From: Bifidobacterium breve
GTDB taxonomy: Bacteria > Actinomycetota > Thermoleophilia > Miltoncostaeales > Miltoncostaeaceae
Assembly: GCA_945873475.1 (NCBI GenBank)
Contig: CAMCDF010000004.1
Location: 1-33,221, forward strand
Reading direction: 5' to 3'
DNA: 33,221 nucleotides
The notes below the pieces were generated by a model that worked only from the letters and a program-made list of their open reading frames with translations, was not told the DNA's origin and did not search any database. Both the position numbers and the translations under genes were made by a program. The stretch's first letter is position 1; each line of letters starts with the position of its first letter. This document shows, piece by piece, positions 25,695-33,221 of this stretch.

Positions 25695-26684
25695 ATGAGC
25701 CGCGTCGGAAGAAACATCCACGTATCCGTCGACCGCCTGCGCCAGCTGGCGCACCGCGACGCGCGCCCGCGCAAGATCAAGGCCGACGCGGGCACGTGCC
25801 CGAAGTGCGACAGCCACTACTCGGCCGACGAGATGAGCCGCAACCTGCGGGTGTGCCCGGCCTGCGGCCACCACTTCGCGGTGACCGCCCGCGAGCGCCT
25901 GGAGCAGCTGGGCGAGCCCGGGGGCTACGTGGAGCTGTGGCCCGAGCTGCGCGCCGCCGATCCACTGCAGTTCACCGACCTCAAGCCCTACGCCGAGCGC
26001 ATCGCCGACGCCGAGAAGTCGACCGGCATGGGCGAGGCCATCGTGTGCGCCGAGCTCGAGGTGCGCCACGTCCCCGCGGTGGCGGCCATCATGGACTTCA
26101 GCTTCATGGGCGGCAGCATGGGCGCGGTGGTGGGCGAGAAGTTCGCCCGCGCCTGTGACCACGCGGCGCAGAAGGGCCTGCCCCTCATCGTGCTGTCGTC
26201 GTCTGGTGGCGCGCGCATGCAGGAGGGCACGCTGGCCCTGATGCAGATGGCCAAGACGGTCATCGCGCTCGATGCCCTGGCCGAGGCCCGCGTTCCCGTG
26301 GTGGTGGTGCTGGCGCACCCGACCACGGGCGGCGTGTGGGCGTCATTCGCCTCGCTGGGCGATGTGACCTACGCCGAGCCCGGCGCCCTCATCGCCTTCA
26401 GCGGCCCGCGCGTGATCGAGGAGACCACCCGCGAGGTGCTGCCCTCCGACTTCGGCCGCGCCGAGCGCCAGCTGGCAAACGGCCAGGTGGATGCCGTGGT
26501 CGACCGCCGCGAGCTGGCCCAGCGCATCGGCCGCATCCTGCACATCCTGAGCCGTCCCGACGTCGATCCGACGGCGGGTACTGCACCGGCCGGCCTGCAG
26601 TGGGCACAGGGCGGCGCGCAGAAGGTGAAGTCGATGATGGACCGCATCCGTCCCGGGTCCACCGACGGCGAGGACGCAGGATGA
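25695..26684 (+). CDS. accD: Acetyl-CoA carboxylase carboxyltransferase beta subunit
   Basis: A 329-residue carboxyltransferase subunit of the E. coli type. The N-terminal zinc ribbon has cysteines C35, C38, C54 and C57 (TCPKCD and VCPACGHH). The crotonase-like domain follows, with MDFSFMGGSMGAVVGEKF, SSSGGARMQEG, AHPTTGGVWASFASLGD and SGPRVIEETT. AccA and AccD together move the carboxyl group from biotin to acetyl-CoA. The ATG at 25695 has AGGGGG five bases upstream and gives the typical short N-terminus. Its stop overlaps the accA ATG (ATGA). About 40 residues of tail are Ala/Gly/Pro-rich. Confidence 0.96.
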   Translation: MSRVGRNIHVSVDRLRQLAHRDARPRKIKADAGTCPKCDSHYSADEMSRNLRVCPACGHHFAVTARERLEQLGEPGGYVELWPELRAADPLQFTDLKPYAERIADAEKSTGMGEAIVCAELEVRHVPAVAAIMDFSFMGGSMGAVVGEKFARACDHAAQKGLPLIVLSSSGGARMQEGTLALMQMAKTVIALDALAEARVPVVVVLAHPTTGGVWASFASLGDVTYAEPGALIAFSGPRVIEETTREVLPSDFGRAERQLANGQVDAVVDRRELAQRIGRILHILSRPDVDPTAGTAPAGLQWAQGGAQKVKSMMDRIRPGSTDGEDAG

Positions 26685-27607
26685 GCGACAAGAAGCACGG
26701 CGGGCGCTTCGTGCGCAAGGTGGCCGAGAAGGTGCGCCGACCCGGATCGGACGCGCCCGACGACGACCTCTGGGAGAGCGTGCAGCTGGCGCGCCACGCA
26801 GAGCGCCCCTACACGCTCGACTACATCAACCGCATGTGCTCAGAGTTCGAGGAGATGCACGGCGACCGCCTGTACGGCGACGACGCCGCGCTGGTGGCCG
26901 GCTTCGGGCGCTTCCACGATCGCCCGGTGGCATTCATCGGCCAGCAGAAGGGCCGCGACACCAACGAGCGCACGTACCGCAACTTCGGCATGGCCGGGCC
27001 CGAGGGCTACCGCAAGGCCATGCGCGTGATGGAGATCGCCAACCGCCTGGGCATTCCGGTGGTCACGCTCATCGACACCCCGGGCGCGTTCCCGGGGGCG
27101 AGCGCCGAGGAGCGCGGCCAGGGCGGGGCGATCAGCCGCAGCATCCAGATGATGTGGCGCCTCGACGTGCCCACCATCGCGGTGGTCATCGGCGAGGGAT
27201 CCTCGGGCGGCGCGCTGGGCCTGGGCGTGGCCGACCGCGTGCTGATGCTCGAGAACAGCACCTATTCGGTCATCAGCCCCGAGGGGGCATCGGCCATCCT
27301 GTGGCGCGATGCCAGCAAGGCGCGCCTGGCGGCGCAGGCCTTCAAGCCCACGGCGGCCAACTGCTACCGCTGGGGAGTGGTGGACGTGGTGGTGCCCGAG
27401 CCCGAGGGCGGCGCGCACACAGACCACGAGCAGTCGGCGGAGATCCTCGACCAGTACCTCTACCGCGCGCTCACCGACCTCGATGCCATTCCGTCTGCCG
27501 ATCGCCGCCGGGCGCGCCGCGAGAGGTTCCGCAAGCTGGGCCCCCTGCGCGACCCCGAGAGCGGGATGGGGATGGCCACCGGCCGCGAGACCCCGCCGCC
27601 GGGCTGA
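26681..27607 (+). CDS. accA: Acetyl-CoA carboxylase carboxyltransferase alpha subunit
   Basis: A 308-residue partner of AccD. Typical blocks are the helical segment VQLARHAERPYTLDYI, FEEMHGDRLYGDDAALVAGF, the GQQKGRDTNER and NFGMAGPEGYRKAMRVM blocks, TLIDTPGAFPG, EERGQGGAISRSIQ, and GEGSSGGALGLGVADRVLMLENS, followed by SVISPEGASAILWRDASKA. The start sits in a four-base overlap with accD. The biotin carboxylase and BCCP genes (accC, accB) are not in the window. The following hypothetical gene starts two bases after its stop. Confidence 0.96.
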   Translation: MSDKKHGGRFVRKVAEKVRRPGSDAPDDDLWESVQLARHAERPYTLDYINRMCSEFEEMHGDRLYGDDAALVAGFGRFHDRPVAFIGQQKGRDTNERTYRNFGMAGPEGYRKAMRVMEIANRLGIPVVTLIDTPGAFPGASAEERGQGGAISRSIQMMWRLDVPTIAVVIGEGSSGGALGLGVADRVLMLENSTYSVISPEGASAILWRDASKARLAAQAFKPTAANCYRWGVVDVVVPEPEGGAHTDHEQSAEILDQYLYRALTDLDAIPSADRRRARRERFRKLGPLRDPESGMGMATGRETPPPG

Positions 27608-27609
27608 GC

Positions 27610-28035
27610 ATGCCGGCCGAGGAGGACCCCGGGGAGCGCCGCATGGACGCCGCGCGCCTGGTGCCCATCGACGACGCCATGGCGCTGGTGAGGTCGGCCC
27701 CCGACGGCGAGCCGTCGGACCCCTGGCCGCAGGTGAGGGACATCCTCGATGACGCCCGCACGGCGCTGCCCGACACCGAGTTCGACCAGGTGGTGCGCGC
27801 CACCCGCCGGGTGATCGCCCCGCTCATGCACGGCCGGCCGGCCGAGTGGCCGCCGCCGGGCCCGTCGGATGGCGGCGGGCTTCCCGCGGGGGCGGCTGCC
27901 GCCATGCGTGACGTGCGCGCCACGCTGTGCCTTGCCGCCCGCCACGGCGGCCCCGGCAGCACGCGGTCGCTCGCGATGCTGGGGCGGCGCATCGATACAC
28001 ACCTCGACGACCTGGTGGCGGGACGCGAGATCTAG
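27610..28035 (+). CDS. Hypothetical protein at the end of the fab-acc operon
   Basis: A 141-residue protein I do not recognise. It is probably soluble and mostly helical, with no cysteine motif other than a single Cys, no signal peptide and no membrane segment. The middle (about residues 76-97) is Pro/Gly-rich. The ATG at 27610 follows the accA stop by two bases; an internal ATG at 27643 (residue 12) has a better Shine-Dalgarno GGGGAG six bases away and may be the real start. Its close spacing to accA suggests co-transcription, hence a possible link to the carboxylase, but the function is unknown. The convergent lipid kinase ends 16 bases further on; no terminator is seen in that gap. Confidence 0.6.
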   Translation: MPAEEDPGERRMDAARLVPIDDAMALVRSAPDGEPSDPWPQVRDILDDARTALPDTEFDQVVRATRRVIAPLMHGRPAEWPPPGPSDGGGLPAGAAAAMRDVRATLCLAARHGGPGSTRSLAMLGRRIDTHLDDLVAGREI

Positions 28036-28051
28036 TCGCGGCCGCAGGCGC

Positions 28052-29011
28052 TCATCGCGCCTGGCCGTCGCCCCTCAGCACCAGCAGGCCTGCCGCAGGG
28101 GTCATGACGATGCGACGGTGACGGCCCAGGGGCTCGCCATCGGCCTGCAGCGCCACCCCCTCGCTGCTCTCGAGCACAATCGAGCCCCGGGCAACGCCAT
28201 GGGCCACCCGCGACGAGTCGAGGTGCCAGGCACCGGTGAAGGCGCCTGCGGCGGCGATCGCCGGCCCCGACATTCCCCGGTTCACGGAACCCAGCCAACC
28301 GAGTACGCCGTCCTGGCCGGCCTCGGGGATGAGGTCGAAGGCGTGCTTGCGGAAGTAGGCGTAGGGCCGGGTGCATGCAACGCTCACCGACGCCATGGGG
28401 AACGACGTGCCCCCGTCGATGGACACCCGCATGAGGGGCTGGCGGCGCTGGCGCGTGGCAGCCAGGAAGGTGGCGCTGGCGAACCACACCTGGCCCACCC
28501 GGCGCTTCCACTCGGGGTGGCGCTCCACCAGGTCGGCGGCCTCGGCGTCTATGCCCACCCCGGCGTTGACGATGAAGAAGCGGTCCTGGCCGCTGGCCTC
28601 CACATGGCCGATGGTCACCGACTCGGCATCCTGGCCGGCCTCGAGGGCGCGCACCAGGCGATCGATGGCCTCGCGAGGGTCCATGGGCCAGCCGATGGTG
28701 CGGGCGAACACGTTGGTGCTGCCGGTCGGGATGGGGGCAAGCGCCGCGCCCGTGCCCACCAGGGCGCCCGCGGCCTCTGCCGCCGTGCCGTCGCCGCCCA
28801 GCGTCACCACGGTGAGCGCCTCATGCTCCTGCATGGCGAACCGCGCGAGCTCGGCGGCGTGGCCCCGCTCCTGCGTGGTGAGCACCGCGCGCACCCCGAA
28901 TGGCGACAGCACGTGCTCGGCGTACTCCGTGAGCCCGGGCCGCGCGGCCGTCGATCGCGGGTTCACCAGCAGCACGATCGGGTGGTCCGCCGCATGCCGC
29001 GGCTCGGTCAC
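28052..29011 (-). CDS. Diacylglycerol kinase-family lipid kinase (YegS/LCB5-like)
   Basis: A 319-residue lipid kinase with the DAGK catalytic fold. Nucleotide-binding motif TLGGDGTAAE (GGDGT at 72-76) and the IPTGSTNVFARTIG segment (GSTN at 97-100) are seen. The N-terminal IVLLVNPRS matches the family start; the C-terminal beta-sandwich domain ends in LVLRGDG. Such enzymes phosphorylate diacylglycerol or other lipids, linking to phospholipid turnover. The GTG at 29011 overlaps the TGA of the upstream hydrolase (GTGA, 29008-29011), so they form an operon. The frame is open further upstream but those codons lie over the hydrolase and match nothing. Confidence 0.87.
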   Translation of the reverse strand: MTEPRHAADHPIVLLVNPRSTAARPGLTEYAEHVLSPFGVRAVLTTQERGHAAELARFAMQEHEALTVVTLGGDGTAAEAAGALVGTGAALAPIPTGSTNVFARTIGWPMDPREAIDRLVRALEAGQDAESVTIGHVEASGQDRFFIVNAGVGIDAEAADLVERHPEWKRRVGQVWFASATFLAATRQRRQPLMRVSIDGGTSFPMASVSVACTRPYAYFRKHAFDLIPEAGQDGVLGWLGSVNRGMSGPAIAAAGAFTGAWHLDSSRVAHGVARGSIVLESSEGVALQADGEPLGRHRRIVMTPAAGLLVLRGDGQAR

Positions 29012-29700
29012 GCGTCTCCCGTGAGCGATATCTCGAGGCGCGCCAGGAACGCGGCGACCAGCAGGTCGATGGCCTCGGGGCGCTCGAGCTGTGGCACGTG
29101 CGCGGCGTCGGTGATGACGGCCATGGTGGCGTCGGGCAGCTCGTCGGCCAACTCCTCCGACAGCCACGTGGGAACGAGGGGGTCCTGCTCGCCGCTCACC
29201 ACGAGGGCGGGGATGTCGAGCCCGGCGAGGCGCCCGCGCACGTCGTGGTCGCGTGCCGACACGTAGTCGGCGCGCAGGCTCTCGGGGCCCATGGAGATGA
29301 CCGAGTTCGTGCCGCGGCGGATGAGCTCGGGCTCGTGGTGCAGCCACGACTGCTCCACCATGCGGGCGCACTCGGCCTCGAAGTCGGTGTCGATGCGCGC
29401 GATGGCGTCGTCGGGCACCGGAAGGCGCGCACCGGTGGACACCAGCACCAGCCCCGACACCAGGTCGGGTCGCGCGAGGGCCACCTCGAGCGCCACGGCG
29501 CCACCCAGGGAGTGGCCCGCCATCACGAGCGGACCGGGAACCTCGCCGACCTCGGCGATGACCCACTCGGCCATCGCACGGGTGCCCTCGAGGGGCGGGC
29601 CGTCGGGGTGACCGGGCAGCGCCACGGCGAGCGCGCCCTCGAACCGGGCGAGCTGCGGCCCCCACGATGCCGGGGTGCGGCCGGCGCCGTGGATGAACAC
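29008..29700 (-). CDS. Alpha/beta-fold hydrolase
   Basis: A 230-residue hydrolase. The oxyanion-hole HG motif is at the very N-terminus (FIHGAGRTPASWG, H4-G5). The nucleophile elbow is GHSLGG (S64), the acid residue is in SGEQDPLVP (Asp) and the histidine in ITDAAHVPQLERPE. A cap domain lies between about residues 110 and 160. Esterase, lipase or lactonase activities are all possible. The start is unusual: the only in-frame start before the motif is GTG at 29700, which leaves almost nothing before the first strand. A possible explanation (one missing C in a run) is discussed in the findings. It overlaps the downstream lipid kinase by four bases. Confidence 0.82.
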   Translation of the reverse strand: MFIHGAGRTPASWGPQLARFEGALAVALPGHPDGPPLEGTRAMAEWVIAEVGEVPGPLVMAGHSLGGAVALEVALARPDLVSGLVLVSTGARLPVPDDAIARIDTDFEAECARMVEQSWLHHEPELIRRGTNSVISMGPESLRADYVSARDHDVRGRLAGLDIPALVVSGEQDPLVPTWLSEELADELPDATMAVITDAAHVPQLERPEAIDLLVAAFLARLEISLTGDA

Positions 29701-29761
29701 GGGGCGAGGGGCGTCTATGGGGTCATCTCCTGCACGCTGCTCATGGTAGCGACGTCGTTGG

Positions 29762-29767
29762 TACCCT
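29762..29767 (+). promoter_or_regulatory. Putative -10 box for the HAD phosphatase-ileS operon (TACCCT)
   Basis: TACCCT ends eight bases before the GTG at 29776, with no Shine-Dalgarno. It fits the leaderless pattern. The divergent region to the hydrolase is 75 bases. Confidence 0.45.
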
Positions 29768-29775
29768 CACCGGCC

Positions 29776-30447
29776 GTGGCCCCGCTCCTGCTCGCCGTGG
29801 ATTTCGACGGCACCATCACCATGCGTGACACCCTGCACGTCATCGTCGACGAATACGGGCGCGCGGGCGTGTGGGATGAGCTCGAGCCCGACCTCGTGGC
29901 CGGCCGAATCACCATCGAAGAGGCCATGTCCGAGCAGTTCCGCACGGTCACCGCGACCCCCGACGAGGTGTCCGCGCTCATCCGCCAGCGCGCAGGCGTG
30001 CGCGAGGGCTTCACCGACCTCGTGCAGTTCGCCGAGCAGCGCGGGCACCGGCTGGTGGTGATGTCGGCGGGGTTCCGGTCGGTCATCGACCTGGTCATGG
30101 CCGACCTGGGGCTCGGGCACCTCGAGGTGGTGTCGAACGAGGCCATCTTCTCGGCCGATGGCTGCACCCTGGTGTTCTCGGACGACCGCGGCGAGCTGTG
30201 TGAGCTCTGCGACCGCCGCTGCAAGCGCCACGCCATGCGGGTGCGTCACGAGGGCGAGCCCGTGGTGTACGTGGGCGACGGCATCAGCGACCGCTGCGTG
30301 TCGGGCCTTGCCGACCTGGTGTTCGCGCGCGCCGGCCTGGCCGCATGGCTCGATGAGCGCGACCGCGAGTACCTGCCGTTCGACGACTTCCACCAGGTGA
30401 TCGACGGCGTGAAGGCCTTCGAGGCCGGCGAGCGGGTGGCCGCGTGA
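29776..30447 (+). CDS. HAD-superfamily phosphatase (HAD-IB, MtnX/SerB-like)
   Basis: A 223-residue HAD phosphatase. Motif I is DFDGT (nucleophile D9, acid D11), motif II S97 in VMSAGF, the motif III lysine is likely K150, and motif IV is GDGISD (G167-D172). A cysteine-rich stretch CELCDRRC (142-149) lies before the motif III lysine, as in MtnX-like proteins; the cap is small and helical. The family acts on phosphoserine-like or methylthio-sugar phosphates; the substrate is not predictable here. GTG start chosen because LLLAVDFDGT begins at once. Its TGA overlaps the ileS GTG (GTGA, 30444-30447). Confidence 0.86.
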   Translation: MAPLLLAVDFDGTITMRDTLHVIVDEYGRAGVWDELEPDLVAGRITIEEAMSEQFRTVTATPDEVSALIRQRAGVREGFTDLVQFAEQRGHRLVVMSAGFRSVIDLVMADLGLGHLEVVSNEAIFSADGCTLVFSDDRGELCELCDRRCKRHAMRVRHEGEPVVYVGDGISDRCVSGLADLVFARAGLAAWLDERDREYLPFDDFHQVIDGVKAFEAGERVAA

Positions 30448-33221
30448 GCCGCTGGAAGCCGGTGGGCCCGGCGTCGGACTGGACGTCGATGGAGGAGCGC
30501 GTGCTCGCCGGCTGGCGCGAGGGCGACGTGTTCAACCGCAGCGTCGAGATGCGCCGTGGCGCCGACCCCTACGTGTTCTACGAGGGGCCTCCCACCGCCA
30601 ACGGCCGACCCGGGTCGCACCACGTGCTGTCGCGGGTCTTCAAGGACATCTTCCCGCGCTTTCACACCATGCGCGGGCGCTACGTGGAGCGCAAGGCGGG
30701 GTGGGACTGCCACGGCCTGCCCGTGGAGCTCGAGGTCGAGAAGCAACTGGGAATCAGCGGCAAGCCCGAGATCGAGGCCTACGGCATCGCCGAGTTCAAC
30801 GCGCGCTGCCGCGAGTCGGTGGGCGAGTACCTCGACGAGTGGGAGCGCCTCACCGAGCGCATCGGGTTCTGGGTGGACACCTCGCAGGCGTACCGCACCA
30901 TGGACACCGACTACGTCGAGAGCGTGTGGTGGAGCCTGGCCACGCTGCACCAGAAGGGCCTGGTGTACGAGTCGGACAAGGTGGTGCCCTACTGCCCGCG
31001 CTGCGGCACGGCGCTGAGCAGCCACGAGGTGGCCCAGGGCTACAAGGACGTCACCGACCCGTCGATCTACGTGAAGTTCCCGCTGCACAGCGGGCAGTCC
31101 GCGGGGGAGGGGCTGTCCCTCCTCGTGTGGACCACCACGCCGTGGACTCTCCCCGCCAACCAGGCGGCGGCAATCAATCCGGGTACTGACTACGCCGTGG
31201 TGGTGGATGGCGACGAGCGCCTGGTGATGGCCGAGGCCCTGGTGCCGGCCGTCATGGGCGAGGGCGCGGTGGTTGAGCGCGTGATGCCGGCCTCCGAACT
31301 GGCGGGCGCGCAGTACGACCCGCCATTCGGGCTGATCCCGGGCAAGCACATGGTGGTGATGAGCGACTTCGTCACCACCGAGGACGGCACGGGCATCGTG
31401 CACATCGCGCCGGCCTTCGGCGAGGACGACATGCGCGCGGCGCGCGAGCACGGCCTTGACGCCCCGAACCCGGTGGACCGCCAGGGCCTGTTCACCAAGG
31501 CGGTGCCCCAGGCCGAGGGCACGTTCGTGAAGGACGCCGATCGCGTTCTCATCACCGACCTCGAGGCGCGCGACCGGGTGTTCCGCGAGAAGCCCTACGA
31601 GCACTCCTACCCGCACTGCTGGCGCTGCAGCACCCCGCTGCTCTACTACGCCAAGCCGTCGTGGTACATCCGCACCACCGATGTGCGCGACCGCATGCTG
31701 GCGCTGAACGAGCAGGTGGGCTGGCACCCCGACCACGTGAAGCACGGCCGCTTCGGCCGCTGGCTCGAGGGCAACGTGGACTGGGCCATCAGCCGCGAGC
31801 GCTACTGGGGCACCCCGCTGCCCTTCTGGCGCTGTGACGACTGCGCCGAGGTCACGGCCATCGGCTCGTTCGCCGAACTGCGCGAGAAGGCTGTGGATGA
31901 GGTGACAGGCACGCTCGATCCGCACCGGCCCTATGTGGACGAAATCGCCATTCGCTGCGGGTGCGGGGGGGTGGCGCACCGTGTGCCGGAAGTCGCAGAT
32001 GTGTGGTTCGACTCAGGCGCCATGCCGTTCGCGCAGCACCACCACCCCTTCGAGGGGCCCGACGACCTCTCGGGTCGGTTCCCCGCAGACTTCGTGTGCG
32101 AGGCCCTCGACCAGACCCGCGGCTGGTTCTACTCGCTGCTGGCCGAGGGCGCGCTGCTGTTCGACGAGGCCCCCTACCGCAACGTGGTGTGCCTGGGGCT
32201 CATCCTCGACGGCGAGGGCCAGAAGATGAGCAAGTCGAAGGGCAATGTGGTGGAGCCCTGGACGGTCATCGACCACGCGGGTGCCGACGCCTTCCGCTGG
32301 TACCTGTTCACCGCACAGAGCCCGTGGGAGTCGTTCCGCTTCAGCCTCGACGTGGTCGACGAGACCCGCCGTCGGTTCCTCTTCACCCTGTGGAACACCT
32401 ATGCATTCCTGGTCACCTACGCGGCCCTGCCCGACGGCTGGTCGCCGGGCGACTCCGCGCCGCCGGTGGCGGAGAGGTCGGCCATGGACCGCTGGGCGCT
32501 GTCGCGGCTGGACAGCACGGTCGAGCACGTCACCGCGCGACTGGCCGATTACGACCCCACCAGCGCCGGCCGCGCGCTCGAGGACCTCGTCGACGACCTG
32601 TCCAACTGGTACGTGCGCACCTCGCGCCGCCGTTTCTGGCGAAGCGACGATGCCGCCGACACCGCCGCGGCCTTCGCCACCCTGCACGAGTGCCTCACCA
32701 CCATCTCGCTGCTGCTGGCGCCGTTCTGCCCGTTCGTGGCCGACGAGATGTGGGGCAACCTGGTGGCGGCCCACGACGACTCGGCCGCGCCCAGCGTGCA
32801 CCTGGCCGACTGGCCCGCCCCGGGCGGCCGACGCGACGAGCAGCTCGAGCAGGCCATGGCCGCGGCGATGGAGGCCACCACCCTGGGCCGGTCGGCGCGC
32901 AAGGAGGCCAAGCTGAAGGTGCGCCAGCCGCTGCAGGAGGCCGTCATCGCCTGCCCGCCGGCCACCGCTCGCGTGCTGGAGGCACTCAGCGGCATCGTGG
33001 CCGAGGAGCTCAACGTGCGCGACGTGCGCTTCGTCACCGATGCCGGTGGGCTGGTGCAGGTGAGCCTCAAGCCGAACTACCGCACGCTGGGCCCGCGCAT
33101 GGGCAAGGAGATGCCGGCGATGGCCGAGGCCGTCGCGGCGCTCGACCCCACGGCCACGGTGCAGGCCCTCGACGCCGGGCAGTCGGTCACGGTGTCCGTG
33201 GCCGGACGCGACGAGGTGCTG
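30444..33221 (+). CDS. ileS: Isoleucyl-tRNA synthetase (partial, C-terminal end outside the window)
   Basis: The first 926 residues of a class I IleRS; the frame is open to the right edge. The position of the HIGH motif reads GSHH (residues 57-60, PGSHHVL), not HIGH. KMSKS is intact at 594-598 (GQKMSKSKGN). The editing domain has WTTTPWTLPANQ and the DGTGIVHIAPAFGEDD block; cysteine pairs at CPRCG, CWRC and CDDC are present. The sequence pattern is that of the eukaryote-like IleRS2 group, which differs from the mupirocin-sensitive IleRS1. The GTG overlaps the HAD phosphatase stop by four bases. No T-box leader lies before ileS itself, since the HAD gene occupies that place, and none is evident before the HAD gene. 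Confidence 0.97.
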   Translation, partial: MSRWKPVGPASDWTSMEERVLAGWREGDVFNRSVEMRRGADPYVFYEGPPTANGRPGSHHVLSRVFKDIFPRFHTMRGRYVERKAGWDCHGLPVELEVEKQLGISGKPEIEAYGIAEFNARCRESVGEYLDEWERLTERIGFWVDTSQAYRTMDTDYVESVWWSLATLHQKGLVYESDKVVPYCPRCGTALSSHEVAQGYKDVTDPSIYVKFPLHSGQSAGEGLSLLVWTTTPWTLPANQAAAINPGTDYAVVVDGDERLVMAEALVPAVMGEGAVVERVMPASELAGAQYDPPFGLIPGKHMVVMSDFVTTEDGTGIVHIAPAFGEDDMRAAREHGLDAPNPVDRQGLFTKAVPQAEGTFVKDADRVLITDLEARDRVFREKPYEHSYPHCWRCSTPLLYYAKPSWYIRTTDVRDRMLALNEQVGWHPDHVKHGRFGRWLEGNVDWAISRERYWGTPLPFWRCDDCAEVTAIGSFAELREKAVDEVTGTLDPHRPYVDEIAIRCGCGGVAHRVPEVADVWFDSGAMPFAQHHHPFEGPDDLSGRFPADFVCEALDQTRGWFYSLLAEGALLFDEAPYRNVVCLGLILDGEGQKMSKSKGNVVEPWTVIDHAGADAFRWYLFTAQSPWESFRFSLDVVDETRRRFLFTLWNTYAFLVTYAALPDGWSPGDSAPPVAERSAMDRWALSRLDSTVEHVTARLADYDPTSAGRALEDLVDDLSNWYVRTSRRRFWRSDDAADTAAAFATLHECLTTISLLLAPFCPFVADEMWGNLVAAHDDSAAPSVHLADWPAPGGRRDEQLEQAMAAAMEATTLGRSARKEAKLKVRQPLQEAVIACPPATARVLEALSGIVAEELNVRDVRFVTDAGGLVQVSLKPNYRTLGPRMGKEMPAMAEAVAALDPTATVQALDAGQSVTVSVAGRDEVL

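Noticed and set aside
28036-28051. GCGGCCGC in the 16-base convergent gap as a bidirectional terminator.
   Set aside because: An eight-base palindrome without a loop or T-tract is not enough.
29012-29665. Extension of the lipid kinase frame by 218 codons upstream.
   Set aside because: It lies over the hydrolase in another frame and is Arg/Gly/Ala-rich. The kinase N-terminus IVLLVNPRS and the GTGA overlap both support the GTG at 29011.
31911-31922. GGTGACAGGCAC inside ileS, matching 12 of 13 bases of the REP-like unit.
   Set aside because: It codes for the conserved-frame residues VTGT with no inverted partner nearby; coincidence is the simpler view.

Overview
The window is about 33 kb of very GC-rich bacterial chromosome centred on the replication origin. 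Gene order (rpmH-rnpA-yidD-yidC-jag-rsmG-parA-parB on one strand; dnaA, dnaN, recF, a DciA-like gene, gyrB and gyrA on the other), the recF/DUF721/gyrB neighbourhood, many GTG starts and an apparently leaderless promoter style point to an actinobacterium. A deep lineage such as Thermoleophilia is my inference; nothing here proves the class. Some features are not typical of textbook Actinobacteria: separate AccA and AccD subunits, and a GyrB with the long insert usual in Gram-negative bacteria.

Layout: (1) 1-4123: the end of an ABC-transporter ATPase, tatC-tatA, a chorismate mutase-like gene, a DUF151 nuclease-like gene, tRNA-Ile(GAU) and a MASE1-EamA fusion membrane protein. (2) 4120-8837, minus strand: parB, parA, rsmG (its start codon lies inside a perfect parS site), jag/khpB, yidC, yidD, rnpA and rpmH, nearly all joined by short overlaps. 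(3) 8838-14429: a DnaA-box cluster, a small GHKL-ATPase/winged-helix gene coupled to dnaA, a dnaA terminator, the likely oriC, then dnaN, recF and a DciA-like gene. (4) 14430-19534: gyrB-gyrA. (5) 19535-20636: a REP-like palindromic repeat cluster and a convergent methyltransferase. (6) 20679-28035: an operon fabZ-fabH-fabD-fabG-fabF-(dual-specificity-type phosphatase)-accD-accA-(unknown), without acpP. (7) 28052-33221: a lipid kinase and alpha/beta hydrolase on the minus strand, then divergently a HAD phosphatase coupled to ileS, which runs off the window.

Functionally the window joins origin firing (DnaA, clamp, RecF, helicase-loader-like protein, gyrase), origin segregation (ParABS), membrane-protein insertion and export (YidC, YidD, TatAC) and malonyl-CoA and fatty-acid synthesis. 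The most interesting points are the uncharacterised ATPase locked to dnaA, the altered HIGH motif (GSHH) of IleRS, the repeated TANNNT box 6-10 bases before start codons at the heads of transcription units, the REP-like cluster behind gyrA, and the phosphatase inside the fatty-acid operon.
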